DNA of 56,423 bases, from contig JAXHTS010000066.1 of NCBI GenBank assembly GCA_034190085.1, forward strand, positions 1-56,423, written 5' to 3'. Every line of letters starts with the position of its first letter. The first letter of the stretch is position 1. The notes beneath the pieces were generated by a model. That model worked only from the letters and a program-made list of their open reading frames with translations, searched no databases and was not told the DNA's origin. The position numbers and the translations under genes were made by a program. Positions 47,881 to 56,423 of the stretch are shown here, piece after piece. Origin of the DNA: Spirochaetota bacterium (GTDB lineage Bacteria > Spirochaetota > UBA4802 > JAFGDQ01).

Positions 47881-49914
47881 ATGTTCCAGATTTTTTTTAT
47901 TCTCTCCATTTGGTTATGCTATATGTTTTACACCGGCCAGTGGCATTTATTTATAAATCACTGGCAGATGTCATTAGTAATGTTGGGAGGATCATTTACT
48001 GCTGGAGCCAGCCCCGAAAGTGGAGGCGCTTTTGCGTTTCCGGTTATGTCTCTTTTATATCATATCCCCCCTGATCTTATTAGAAATTTTAGTCTAATTA
48101 TACAAAGCGTAGGAATGACCCTAGCATCCTTTTATATATACAAAAAGAGGATCAGCATAGATAGATACTATTTATTATTGTCAACCATTGGAGGCGCCAT
48201 CGGGATTACACTTGGCACCCTTCTCTTTAGAGATTTTAGCTCCCCTGACTATATAAAAATGCTCTTCTTCTCCTTCTGGCTTAGCTTTGCTTTTGTTCTT
48301 TTTTATATAAATCATATTAAAAAACGTCATGTAAACAACAGCCTTCCTGATCTAAATAGATATAAAAAATCAGTTTTAATTTTTATGGCTCTCATTGGCG
48401 GAATATTAACTTCAATATTGGGCAGCGGTATTGACATTTTTACATTTTCTTATGTAACAATGAGATACAACCTTTCAGAGAAGGTTGCTACTCCAACAAG
48501 CATAATAATTATGACGGTTACCTCCATCTATGGCTTTATATTAAGAATATTATTATATAATGATATTGGTGTTACAGAATTGAATTTGCTAAAAGTATGC
48601 ATCCCTGTGGTCATATTCGGCGCCCCTTTAGGTGTCTATACTCTAACAAAAATAAAAAGAATGCAGATAGCAAATCTGTTGTATGTAGTTCTATTAGCTC
48701 AGTTTGTTGCTGCATGGGCAGTAATAAGACCAGAAGGAAAGTTGTTAATATTTTCTATTGTTGTATTTCTTTGTGGAATTATTATTTTTTCTTTTATTGG
48801 AAATGTAATATTATTTGGGGTGGTTTTAAAAAAAATATTTGTGCCTGAAAAATTTTCAGGCAGAACCTTTGCCTGGGATAAGAATAATACAGTTGGATTT
48901 GATATTGGATTAGGATTCTGGAATAACATTTTTAATCAGAAAAAAATCTTTATTATACTCTTTGGTATCTGGATTGTGGCTTTATTATTATTTACTAATG
49001 GGAATACTTTTATACTCTTGAAATCGCCTATTCCAATTATTTTGATAGTAATATCAATTATTGCTTCATTAATTGCGAATTCAACAGCTGCTGGTGGGGG
49101 TATTATTTTTCTACCCATATTCTCATTTATTTTTGTAAGGTGGTTGCATAGAATTGATATTACAGATTCATATTTTGCTGAACAGACTTACACTCTATTC
49201 GGTATTGTAATTGCAATTCATGTTACTCAGGCCTTTGGTATGCTTTCAGGTAGCCTCTCGTGGTGGAGAAGTGGGGTAAAAATACTAATTAAGGAAAATC
49301 TATTTAATATATTTGGAGCCATCCTTGGTATTATTATTGGAAAATATTTTATTATCAGTGAAGAACTAGTATATAGGGCTTTCGGTATAATCAATCTTCT
49401 AATGTCATGCATTATTATTTATAAACTCTTTATTGTAAAGAATATTCCAATAAATACACACTGGCCTGGCAAATTAAGCTGGATTTTCTTTTTTGTGGGT
49501 ATAGTTGGAGGTCTATTGTCAGCATGGACAAGCATCGGAATTGGCGGTCTAACATCATTTATACTGATATTAATTCTAAAACCGGAGATCGGCATTGCTA
49601 ATGGAAGTTTTATAATGGCAGTTACCTCAATAGTAACTGTTGTGGTTCACATAATATTGAATCAACCAATCCCTGTTGAGATTATACTCTTCACAATACC
49701 AGCAGTACTCTTCGGAGGATATGCCGCTCCTTTTTTCGGGATGTGGGTGGGTAGACATTTTTATAGATTACTAATTAAATTTGAATCAATAATTACATAT
49801 GATATTCAGTACAATGTAAAGAAGGAGGTACTTGAGTATACATCGGGTCAGTTAATCATGACAATCACCTTTATTCTCGTCTGCCTTTTGAATGGAATCT
49901 ATTATATATTTTAA
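47881..49914 (+). CDS. TauE/SafE family transporter, double-length
   Basis: This 677-residue membrane protein is about twice the length of normal TauE/SafE proteins. The first half (1 to about 300) has GGSFTAGASPESGGAFAFPVMSLL, of which a stretch resembles the family's glycine-rich entry. The second half (about 350-677) has NSTAAGGGIIFLPIFSF and an AWTSIGIGGLTSF segment. So two TauE-like units seem to be joined by a middle linker around residues 315-345. Family members export sulfite, sulfoacetate or similar anions. No sulfur-metabolism gene is near, so the substrate is open. It is a single-gene unit with no close operon partner. Confidence 0.78.
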   Translation: MFQIFFILSIWLCYMFYTGQWHLFINHWQMSLVMLGGSFTAGASPESGGAFAFPVMSLLYHIPPDLIRNFSLIIQSVGMTLASFYIYKKRISIDRYYLLLSTIGGAIGITLGTLLFRDFSSPDYIKMLFFSFWLSFAFVLFYINHIKKRHVNNSLPDLNRYKKSVLIFMALIGGILTSILGSGIDIFTFSYVTMRYNLSEKVATPTSIIIMTVTSIYGFILRILLYNDIGVTELNLLKVCIPVVIFGAPLGVYTLTKIKRMQIANLLYVVLLAQFVAAWAVIRPEGKLLIFSIVVFLCGIIIFSFIGNVILFGVVLKKIFVPEKFSGRTFAWDKNNTVGFDIGLGFWNNIFNQKKIFIILFGIWIVALLLFTNGNTFILLKSPIPIILIVISIIASLIANSTAAGGGIIFLPIFSFIFVRWLHRIDITDSYFAEQTYTLFGIVIAIHVTQAFGMLSGSLSWWRSGVKILIKENLFNIFGAILGIIIGKYFIISEELVYRAFGIINLLMSCIIIYKLFIVKNIPINTHWPGKLSWIFFFVGIVGGLLSAWTSIGIGGLTSFILILILKPEIGIANGSFIMAVTSIVTVVVHIILNQPIPVEIILFTIPAVLFGGYAAPFFGMWVGRHFYRLLIKFESIITYDIQYNVKKEVLEYTSGQLIMTITFILVCLLNGIYYIF

Positions 49915-50101
49915 CGCTTGAATTTGGTTGATACTATTTAATTGATGCATCACAAATTATAACAATATCTGGACTTCATTTTTCAGTTATCTAAAAGAAT
50001 AGCAGAAAATCCCTGAGAGGGTTGCTCACACACCTCCTCTTAATTTTTTGATAACCTACCACCTTCAGATATATATGAAATCACAGCAGATATGTTACTA
50101 T

Positions 50102-51400
50102 TTATAAAGTATTATATAATCCATCTTTATCATCATAATTTGATAATACATTCTTTATGTCATAGACTACACAGTTATTATTTTTGAGGCTGCTGATATC
50201 CATTTTTTTGAATTCATCATGAGCAACAGCTAAAACTATCGCATCATAGTGCTTATCCTCAAGTGATGAGCTGCAATCCAATAAATCCAAATGATACTCT
50301 TCCCTAACCGCCATCTTATCCGCCCATGGATCGAATACATCGACATTACAACAATATTCCTTTAACTCATCAATTACATCTATTACCTTTGAGTTTCTAA
50401 TATCCGGACAGTTTTCTTTAAAGGTGATACCCATTACAAGCACATAAGCCCCCTCAATTTTCTGTCCTTTTTGTATCATCAATTTTATTACCTGATTGGC
50501 AACATATATACCCATATTATCATTTATTCTTCTACCAGCTAATATGATCTCTGGGTTATAACCCAACTCTTCCGCTTTGTGCGTAAGATAGTATGGATCA
50601 ACTCCTATGCAGTGCCCTCCAACGAGTCCTGGCTTAAAGGGTAGAAAATTCCATTTAGTCATGGCCGCTTCAAGCACATCCTTGGTATTAATACCTAATT
50701 TATTAAAAATTATTGCCAGTTCATTAACAAAGGCAATGTTAATATCCCTTTGTGCATTCTCAATGACCTTAGCTGCCTCCGCTACTCTAATGGATGAGGC
50801 TCTATAGGTTCCAGCTTCAATAATACCCCTGTACAAAATATCTACCTTTTCAGCCACCTCTGATGTAGAGCCCGATGTCACCTTTACTATCTTGGTTACT
50901 GTATGATTTCTGTCTCCTGGATTCAATCTCTCTGGACTATAACCGCAAAAAAAGTCACTATTGAAGATCAATCCAGATTCCTTTTCTATTACAGGAACAC
51001 ATTCCTCTTCAGTGCACCCTGGATAAACAGTAGACTCATAAATCACGAGGTCACCCTTTTTAATAACCTTACCAACTATCCTACTTGCCTCCAATAGGGG
51101 CTGTAAATTTGGCCTTTTGTGTTTATCTATAGGTGTGGGAACTGTTACAATATAGTAATTACAATCCTCTATGTCCCTTAGATTTGTTGTAAAAGCAAGG
51201 CCTTTAGCACTACCTAACTCCTCTTCATTAACCTCAAGGGTTCTATCAAAGCCCTTTCTTAGCTCTTCAATCCTTCCATGATCGATATCAAAACCTGTTG
51301 TCTTATGCTTTTTACTAAATTCAACTGCCAAAGGAAGGCCGACATATCCAAGCCCGATTATTGCTATTATAGGCGAATCAATTATTTGTTGAGAAATCAC
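50102..51400 (-). CDS. tviB: UDP-N-acetylglucosamine/galactosamine 6-dehydrogenase, TviB (VipA) type
   Basis: This 432-residue NAD-dependent enzyme oxidises the C6 of a UDP-HexNAc to the uronate for surface polysaccharide. It opens with the Rossmann motif [33 protein letters not shown], the PERLNPGD segment and the catalytic cysteine in [20 protein letters not shown] (within LVGGHCIG) follow, then [16 protein letters not shown]. These agree closely with TviB/VipA rather than with WecC or UDP-glucose dehydrogenase. No other polysaccharide gene lies in the window. Confidence 0.9.
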   Translation of the reverse strand: MISQQIIDSPIIAIIGLGYVGLPLAVEFSKKHKTTGFDIDHGRIEELRKGFDRTLEVNEEELGSAKGLAFTTNLRDIEDCNYYIVTVPTPIDKHKRPNLQPLLEASRIVGKVIKKGDLVIYESTVYPGCTEEECVPVIEKESGLIFNSDFFCGYSPERLNPGDRNHTVTKIVKVTSGSTSEVAEKVDILYRGIIEAGTYRASSIRVAEAAKVIENAQRDINIAFVNELAIIFNKLGINTKDVLEAAMTKWNFLPFKPGLVGGHCIGVDPYYLTHKAEELGYNPEIILAGRRINDNMGIYVANQVIKLMIQKGQKIEGAYVLVMGITFKENCPDIRNSKVIDVIDELKEYCCNVDVFDPWADKMAVREEYHLDLLDCSSSLEDKHYDAIVLAVAHDEFKKMDISSLKNNNCVVYDIKNVLSNYDDKDGLYNTL

Positions 51401-51865
51401 TCTTAACCCTTAATTTAGCGTTACTTCATTCAATTCACTTATTGAATTCAAGATACACTTATACGGTTAGATTACTCCAATCTTATAATCTGCCTGCTAC
51501 CACTTCTTATCGTTATATAAATAATATCGGTATTGAGTAATCTTGAAAAAATCTACTTACTCAGGTATTTTAATACTTTTATAACAGATTGTTACAGAAG
51601 CATTCCCTTCCCTATGTTAAAAGGAATCATTCGTCCTGCTGAGCTTAAACCTATATTTACCATCCAGCATTAATAATTGATGGTTCAAAATTTGAAGAAT
51701 TTAATACATTGAATAACCATCTCATCATAATTTAAATTCTATTTCACTAATGAAACAGAATCATCAATTAACAATAGTTAACTCAATATATTCTATTGTA
51801 TCTACACTTAGGTATAAGCACTAACGATTAAGGGATTCAACTATACAAAGGATGGGATAAAAAAC
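51401..51865. other. 465-bp intergenic region, nothing recognised
   Basis: This AT-rich gap lies between the tviB and RRM genes. Only short AT-rich repeats such as TTGAATTCAA-like words near 51440 are visible. No gene or clear terminator was identified. Confidence 0.3.
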
Positions 51866-52120
51866 CTAAGAGTTTCGTGGCCTTGCTACGTTTACTCTGA
51901 TATTTCTACCCTGTACTTCGGTATCGTTCAGTTGCTGAATTGCATTTTCGGCATCAGCATTTTCAGACATTTCTACAAATCCAAATCCTTTTGATCTGCC
52001 TGTTTCCCTATCTGTGATAATCTTAACAGATGAAACTTCTCCATGCTGCTCAAACAACTCTTGCAGAGACTCCTCTGTCATTGAGTATGCCAGATTACCA
52101 ACATAAATATTAACTGACAT
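51866..52120 (-). CDS. RNA-binding protein with a single RRM domain
   Basis: This 84-residue protein is almost entirely one RNA recognition motif. RNP-2 is IYVGNL (residues 5-10) and RNP-1 is KGFGFVEM (about 44-51). The linker ITDRETGRSKG is standard, and only a short basic tail VNVARPRNS follows. Such small RRM proteins occur in cyanobacteria, Desulfobacterota and others, are often cold-induced, and bind single-stranded RNA. A long AT-rich upstream region (52121-53090) would fit a regulated leader, but nothing specific is visible there. Confidence 0.93.
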   Translation of the reverse strand: MSVNIYVGNLAYSMTEESLQELFEQHGEVSSVKIITDRETGRSKGFGFVEMSENADAENAIQQLNDTEVQGRNIRVNVARPRNS

Positions 52121-53090
52121 AAAAACACCTCATTAAACTACATCTTTCCTTCCCAAAAATTTCCACCTTTTATACTAATGCAAAAGGCATGTATCAGGGA
52201 TACGCTTATCTTCTAACTTTCTATCATTAAGAAAGCAAGTATTCTAAGAATTATGTAAAAACACTTCATCTAATATTTATTAATATAAATAAAGATACTG
52301 TAATTATAAAAAACACACAATCAACAACACATGGTACTCATAAATTAGCAATTCTTAACGCCTTGCCATTTCTATAAGTAATATGTGATAATAGCATAAA
52401 CCATCTTTATCTATTTTACTACATTTCAATTTTTAATTCCAAAAAAAAGGATCCCTGGATTATTGTAAATTCTGATGCAGTATAATAAAGTCAGCGGATT
52501 AACGTTAATTATTGTATTATCTCCTCGCTATTCTTGATCTATATCTAGAAAATTATGAATCAAATAATAATTATGTAAATATTTAGTGTATATACATTTT
52601 TTCATTATAGCCTAAAAAAGTCAAGAATTGTTTTAATAAATAATGATAAACCTATTCAGGAGCAAAGAGTTATTCTTATGAACACATATCACTGTATTGA
52701 ACAAAAAACAATCCAAGAGTGTGTGTTTAGAGCGATATAATTTAGAATAATTATTTGAATATATTATTTAAATGAATAAAGCTACATCATGATATAAGAA
52801 TTGACTTATTTTGATAAATGAATATCATTAAACTATAAACTCTTAAATGGATAAAGTAAAAATATAATAATTATGACATATAGGTTTCTTATCTATAGAT
52901 TTATTTTCTGTCAGTTTATGTGAAGAAACATTATGAATATTATAAAAATTTGTTTTAAATGATTCAGATTGGAGAGAACTTGAATAGCAAATAACGAATC
53001 TCTGAGTCCTTTGCAGTGAGTAATAGGATAGAATAATTTACTTTAGTGTGGGAGCCTATTATCTTGCGTAATAAATCTGGTTTATAGAAG
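52121..53090. other. 970-bp AT-rich intergenic region
   Basis: No coding frame with recognisable content was seen on either strand. It separates the divergent RRM and rhomboid genes and must hold both promoters. It is more AT-rich than its surroundings and has many short A/T runs, so motif calls would not be reliable. Confidence 0.4.
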
Positions 53091-53648
53091 TTGAATACAT
53101 CTAATACTACAAATAGAACATCCCCTTTTGTCATAATGATTTATGTCTTAGCTCTGTTATGGTTAATAACCCTAGCGAGTCTCTTTTTACCAATTAATAA
53201 TTATGGCATTATACCAAGAAATATATCCGGGCTAAAGGGTGTCATCTTTTCACCATTCATTCACTCTTATCCATTTCATCTTATTGCAAACAGCTTAAGC
53301 CTATATATTCTGGGTATTATTCTAATAAGCCTTGAAAGAAACCGCACTATTTTAATTATAGTGCATATCATTATCTGGGGAGGGCTTGGCACATGGCTAA
53401 TTGGTCGAGGCGGGACTGTGCATGTTGGCTCAAGTGGTGTGATATATGGCATAATGGGATATCTCTTTTCAGTTGGAATATTTAACAGAAATTTTAAAAC
53501 TATTATAATATCATTGATTACCTTTTTTTTGTATGGTGGCGCAATCTGGGGCATTTTCCCTAGCCGTTCTTTTATTTCATGGGAAGCACATTTATGTGGA
53601 TTAATATCCGGTGTAATGATTGCTAAAATGTATTCCAAGTCTCATTGA
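53091..53648 (+). CDS. Rhomboid-family intramembrane serine protease
   Basis: This 185-residue membrane protein has about six hydrophobic segments. HLIANSLSLYILG carries the HxxxN motif of the second helix. The catalytic serine lies in VGSSGVIYGIMGYL, and the catalytic histidine in WEAHLCGLISGV. The frame opens with a TTG at 53091. A later ATG near 53129 would remove about 13 residues before the first helix, and either is possible. Length is typical for the minimal bacterial rhomboid. Substrates are unknown. Confidence 0.87.
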   Translation: MNTSNTTNRTSPFVIMIYVLALLWLITLASLFLPINNYGIIPRNISGLKGVIFSPFIHSYPFHLIANSLSLYILGIILISLERNRTILIIVHIIIWGGLGTWLIGRGGTVHVGSSGVIYGIMGYLFSVGIFNRNFKTIIISLITFFLYGGAIWGIFPSRSFISWEAHLCGLISGVMIAKMYSKSH

Positions 53649-53794
53649 ATTCACACTTAAAAATCGAATAATTATAATTTTGATTTACAATGTACTTATA
53701 ACTGATTATGTGCTAGACAAATTTAACTAAGCAATCATATTTAAGTACTGAAGACACTATTCTAAAATATTAACATCCTGGAGGGAACAAATAG

Positions 53795-54283
53795 ATGAAG
53801 GGAATATTGACAAAAAAAAACACACTCGTACTGCTAGCTTGCGCTCTAATTATATTTGTATTACAATGCAAAACTACTACAATCCAAAATAAAAATATTG
53901 GGGATACCGAAAAGACCGAAAAGGTGAGAAAAAAAATTATTGATGACGATGCTTTAGGTTGTATCGATGGTGACTGCATCAATGGTCAGGGCACCTTTCG
54001 TTACCCCGATGGTAGCACCTATATAGGTCAATTTGTAAATGGCCTAATGGAAGGACAAGGCACCTTTACCTGGGGAGAAAAATCAGTATGGGCTGGCTCA
54101 AAGTTTATAGGTGAATTCAAGAAAGGCAGAATCAATGGTTATGGGACATGGACATGGCCAAGGGGGGGAAAGTATATAGGAGAATGTAAGGATAATATGA
54201 TTCATGGCAAGGGGACTATGTATTACCCTGATGGAAGGGTAAAGACGGGCAGATGGAAAAATGATAGATATGTAGGCGAATGA
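53795..54283 (+). CDS. MORN-repeat lipoprotein
   Basis: This 162-residue exported protein has a signal segment ending in IFVLQC (probable lipid-bearing Cys25). After a charged linker come four or so MORN repeats from about residue 58. Representative units are GQGTFRYPDGSTYIGQF, GQGTFTWGEKS, GYGTWTWPRGGKYIGE and GKGTMYYPDGRVKTG. MORN repeats form open beta-structures that bind lipids or proteins. The function here is unknown. GGAGG before the ATG supports the start. Confidence 0.87.
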   Translation: MKGILTKKNTLVLLACALIIFVLQCKTTTIQNKNIGDTEKTEKVRKKIIDDDALGCIDGDCINGQGTFRYPDGSTYIGQFVNGLMEGQGTFTWGEKSVWAGSKFIGEFKKGRINGYGTWTWPRGGKYIGECKDNMIHGKGTMYYPDGRVKTGRWKNDRYVGE

Positions 54284-54445
54284 AATTGTAGATTATACAA
54301 TCACAATATCTCATTAGTGTTATTTTGTTTTCAGGAGGCGAAAAATACTCAAATAATTATAAATACATTGGTAAATATATCAATGAATTAGGATTTTTCC
54401 ATTCTTTAAGTATTAGTTTACCAATATTGTACTTATAGGATTATC

Positions 54446-54473
54446 TTGACAAATATAAATAATATGATATAGT
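54446..54473 (+). promoter_or_regulatory. Strong promoter predicting a leaderless transcript
   Basis: TTGACA (54446-54451) and TATAGT (54468-54473) have a 16-nt spacer. A start site 6-7 nt past the -10 box falls at 54480, the A of the ATG of the next gene, and no ribosome binding site is visible. The rest of the gap 54284-54479 shows no gene. Confidence 0.6.
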
Positions 54474-54479
54474 CATATT

Positions 54480-54902
54480 ATGAATTTAATAGTATTAGAG
54501 AAATTTAGAAATATCTGTTATCAGATAACGCGAAATATACCCTCTTCCTATGAATGGGAGATGGATGAAAGATTTAATACGCCAATAATTATTTTTGATA
54601 AAAAGGATAAGGATGTAATATTGACTACAGTATCTTTAGAGTTTGATAAATATTGGGAATCCGATTCGATAGTTAAACCCTCAAAAATTATTAAAAAATT
54701 GATCAATTCAATTAATGGAATACAACCAGGACAAAAGGTATTCGCTTCCACAGAGGCTGATAAACTAATACTCTTCGCTGCATGGTGGCCGTGGAATAAT
54801 GATGTCAACATCTCATTGCGTATAGGTATGTTTACGCTTAAGGAAAAGATTATGAGTAACAGTGAGATCAGAGAACACCTGAAGGAATGGTTTGACCTTT
54901 AA
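54480..54902 (+). CDS. Conserved-looking protein of unknown function
   Basis: This 140-residue soluble protein has no signal peptide and no recognised motif. It is rich in aromatic and charged residues. Visible features are the SSYEWEMDERFNTPIIIF stretch, an alternating strand pattern typical of an alpha/beta fold, and an AAWWPWNNDVN segment. The promoter just upstream (54446-54473) and a good codon pattern support a real gene. The expected message would start at or within a base of the ATG. Neighbours give no functional clue. The gene ends 134 bp from the stop of the converging metallophosphoesterase. Confidence 0.6.
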   Translation: MNLIVLEKFRNICYQITRNIPSSYEWEMDERFNTPIIIFDKKDKDVILTTVSLEFDKYWESDSIVKPSKIIKKLINSINGIQPGQKVFASTEADKLILFAAWWPWNNDVNISLRIGMFTLKEKIMSNSEIREHLKEWFDL

Positions 54903-55035
54903 ATAGTAAATAATCCTTCCCCCCTCAGAGTTATCATATTCAATGTTCAGGACCGGCCTTTCTTCGTTATTTCCATAGATGAGGATAGCTAAAACTAAAT
55001 GTTCACAACACCCCACTTCCACATTTGGCAATACT

Positions 55036-56187
55036 TCAATCAAAATCTATCTTAATATTTACAATTTCAGAGATTGTAGATATTCTGTAAGGGGCACCTG
55101 CTGTTCCTACTCCTGAGGTTATATAATAGTGTACACCGCCCTTCTGTATATACCCCCAGCTAACCTCAAAGATCATCTTCACTATTTGAGTCAGAGGAAA
55201 CATTTGCCCATTATGCGTATGTCCTGATAATTGCAGATCGATTTGATTATCATATGCTTCTTGTAAATCGAATGGCTGATGATCCATTAGGATGATGGGA
55301 AGACTTTTATCAATATTAGCTGTTAAATATTTTAGGGATTTTCTTTTTCTAAGTAAAAATCTTTCACTGCTTAAATCCTCCCTACCTATCAGGAAAAAGC
55401 TATTGTCAATTTTGATTACCCTATCCCTTAAAAATCGAATCCTAAATTTACTTAGATGATTAATGGTTTCATCCACATCCCCAAAAAATTCATGATTTCC
55501 TAAAACAGCAAAAATACCATATTTTGATTCTATCTTTAAAAGAATTTGTCCCATACCCCTTTGCTTGAAAGGTTCAATAACATTATCAACAATATCCCCA
55601 ACAAATAACACAATATCAGGATGCAGGGAGTTTATTTTATTCACAATGTTTTCAAGCTTGGCCTTAGTAAAAATCGAATTGATATGTATATCAGAGACCA
55701 TCAGAACATTCAGTGATCTCAATTGTCCCGCTTTTTTATGTACATTTATATGTAATCCTGTGACCTTTATATTCGCAGCATTTCTATAGCCTATTACTAA
55801 TACTATAATAATTATCGAAGTAACTGTTATAAGAAGTATCTGCTTTATCCTTTGATAAGATTCTTTGGGTACTTTTGGATAAAAACGAAATAGTTTAAGA
55901 AGCAAACGAAGAAGATCAATCAATATGATCGAAATGAAGAGATAGAGTACTGCGCCATGCCATAGGTGACCGATCCATGAAAAAAGGCTAATCAATGGAG
56001 AGTAAGTGAACCTTTGTAATAGGAACCCCAATAGTGAGGAGATATAGAATATGAAAAATATACTAGAATAGATCCATCCAATATATAACCGCTTGGGGAT
56101 GGCCTGCCAGCCTCTGATGAATATGTAATAATGCAATGCAGTATGAATTATGAAAAAGGCAACAAAAAACACTATGGTAATATTCAT
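55036..56187 (-). CDS. Membrane-anchored metallophosphoesterase (YkuE-like)
   Basis: This 383-residue protein has four N-terminal membrane segments (about 2-22, 33-57, 72-95, 114-135), then a calcineurin-like phosphoesterase domain. Metal ligands are visible as VSDIHINS, FVGDIVDN, GNHEFFGD, LMDHQPFD and SGHTHNGQMFP in order. The architecture matches YkuE-type enzymes, some of which hydrolyse UDP-diacylglucosamine or other envelope phosphoesters. The substrate is unknown. The preceding partial gene at 56310-56423 is on the same strand. Confidence 0.9.
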   Translation of the reverse strand: MNITIVFFVAFFIIHTALHYYIFIRGWQAIPKRLYIGWIYSSIFFIFYISSLLGFLLQRFTYSPLISLFSWIGHLWHGAVLYLFISIILIDLLRLLLKLFRFYPKVPKESYQRIKQILLITVTSIIIIVLVIGYRNAANIKVTGLHINVHKKAGQLRSLNVLMVSDIHINSIFTKAKLENIVNKINSLHPDIVLFVGDIVDNVIEPFKQRGMGQILLKIESKYGIFAVLGNHEFFGDVDETINHLSKFRIRFLRDRVIKIDNSFFLIGREDLSSERFLLRKRKSLKYLTANIDKSLPIILMDHQPFDLQEAYDNQIDLQLSGHTHNGQMFPLTQIVKMIFEVSWGYIQKGGVHYYITSGVGTAGAPYRISTISEIVNIKIDFD

Positions 56188-56309
56188 TTTAGGTCACGAA
56201 CCAAATCTGAGGGTATAGTAAATTCAGGCATCCCCTTATTTAGTAATGATGAGAATTCCCCAAAAACCTATTTTAGCGTTTCTGGTTTAGGAGAAACTCT
56301 CGGATTTCT

Positions 56310-56423
56310 CTACTCATATATCTCGTATACCTTATTGTAAAGCACAAATCTTACATTTCTTCCGAGAGCCAAGAATTGAGCAGATTCAGGATTTTCCCTG
56401 AGAAACTGAAAGTACCTCTTGCT
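56310..56423 (-). CDS. C-terminal end of an unrecognised protein (cut by window edge)
   Basis: The minus strand is open from the window edge to TAG at 56312-56310. The peptide ends in ALGRNVRFVLYNKVYEIYE. It is not recognised, and the short length makes it only a probable gene. It would be the last 37 codons of a gene upstream of the metallophosphoesterase, on the same strand. Confidence 0.4.
   Translation of the reverse strand, partial: SKRYFQFLRENPESAQFLALGRNVRFVLYNKVYEIYE

Noticed and set aside
52121-53090. Non-coding RNA or mobile element in the long AT-rich gap
   Set aside because: No long inverted repeat, conserved core or transposase remnant could be seen; AT richness alone is not evidence.

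Overview
The window is AT-rich bacterial DNA. It probably comes from an anaerobic Gram-negative bacterium with respiratory cytochromes: it encodes lipoproteins, TRAP transporter proteins, multiheme cytochrome c and glycyl radical enzymes, which are inactivated by oxygen. The mix of a UGA-coded DUF166 selenoprotein, a long PurS-PurL-type PurL, b6-type cytochrome b and a TRAP T-component protein fits Desulfobacterota (former Deltaproteobacteria) best. A spirochaete-like lineage cannot be excluded. No rRNA, tRNA, CRISPR array or insertion sequence was seen.

Left part (1-9351, all minus strand): a glycyl radical enzyme (GRE) cluster of the fumarate-adding (benzylsuccinate/alkylsuccinate synthase-like) type. 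It holds one intact catalytic subunit (4307-6829), a near-identical copy broken by one extra base in a G run (1505-4028), the first 44 codons of a third copy (1-133), a decayed relic of a fourth (about 7267-7560), and two four-cysteine small Fe-S subunits (7903-8265 and 8998-9351). A TRAP substrate-binding protein (361-1395) lies between the catalytic genes. No GRE activating enzyme is in the window. A related TRAP operon lies at 25348-33510: three more substrate-binding paralogues, an MmgE/PrpD-family protein, DctQ, DctM and a TatT-like lipoprotein.

9987-14939 (minus strand) is the most unusual locus. A compact operon encodes a succinate dehydrogenase flavoprotein, an SdhB iron-sulfur protein fused to a Rieske protein, a cytochrome b (b6 plus subunit IV type) fused to a cytochrome c domain, and a small SdhC/D-like anchor. 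It looks like a genetically fused succinate dehydrogenase and cytochrome bc complex. Lying next to fumarate-adding enzymes, it could recycle succinate to fumarate; that link is inference.

The middle part is mostly housekeeping: PBP1A, rlmN, a YgiT zinc-finger protein, gltX, thiL, a DUF3108-like lipoprotein, a transglutaminase-like protein, glnS, purL, a nitroreductase and an SDR dehydrogenase. At 39788-40420 a DUF166-family gene is read through an in-frame UGA followed by an fdhF-like SECIS hairpin, so it is very probably a selenoprotein. The radical SAM/SPASM gene behind it carries an in-frame UAG just before its CxxxCxxC motif.

The right part holds rluD, a membrane-anchored octaheme cytochrome c, an amidohydrolase, an rtcB-archease-patatin operon, a double-length TauE/SafE transporter, tviB, an RRM protein, a rhomboid protease, a MORN-repeat lipoprotein, an unknown gene with a promoter that predicts a leaderless mRNA, and a membrane metallophosphoesterase. 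Several AT-rich gaps contain long perfect inverted repeats. A shared 15-16 bp motif precedes the sdh operon, the MmgE/PrpD gene and one GRE gene.
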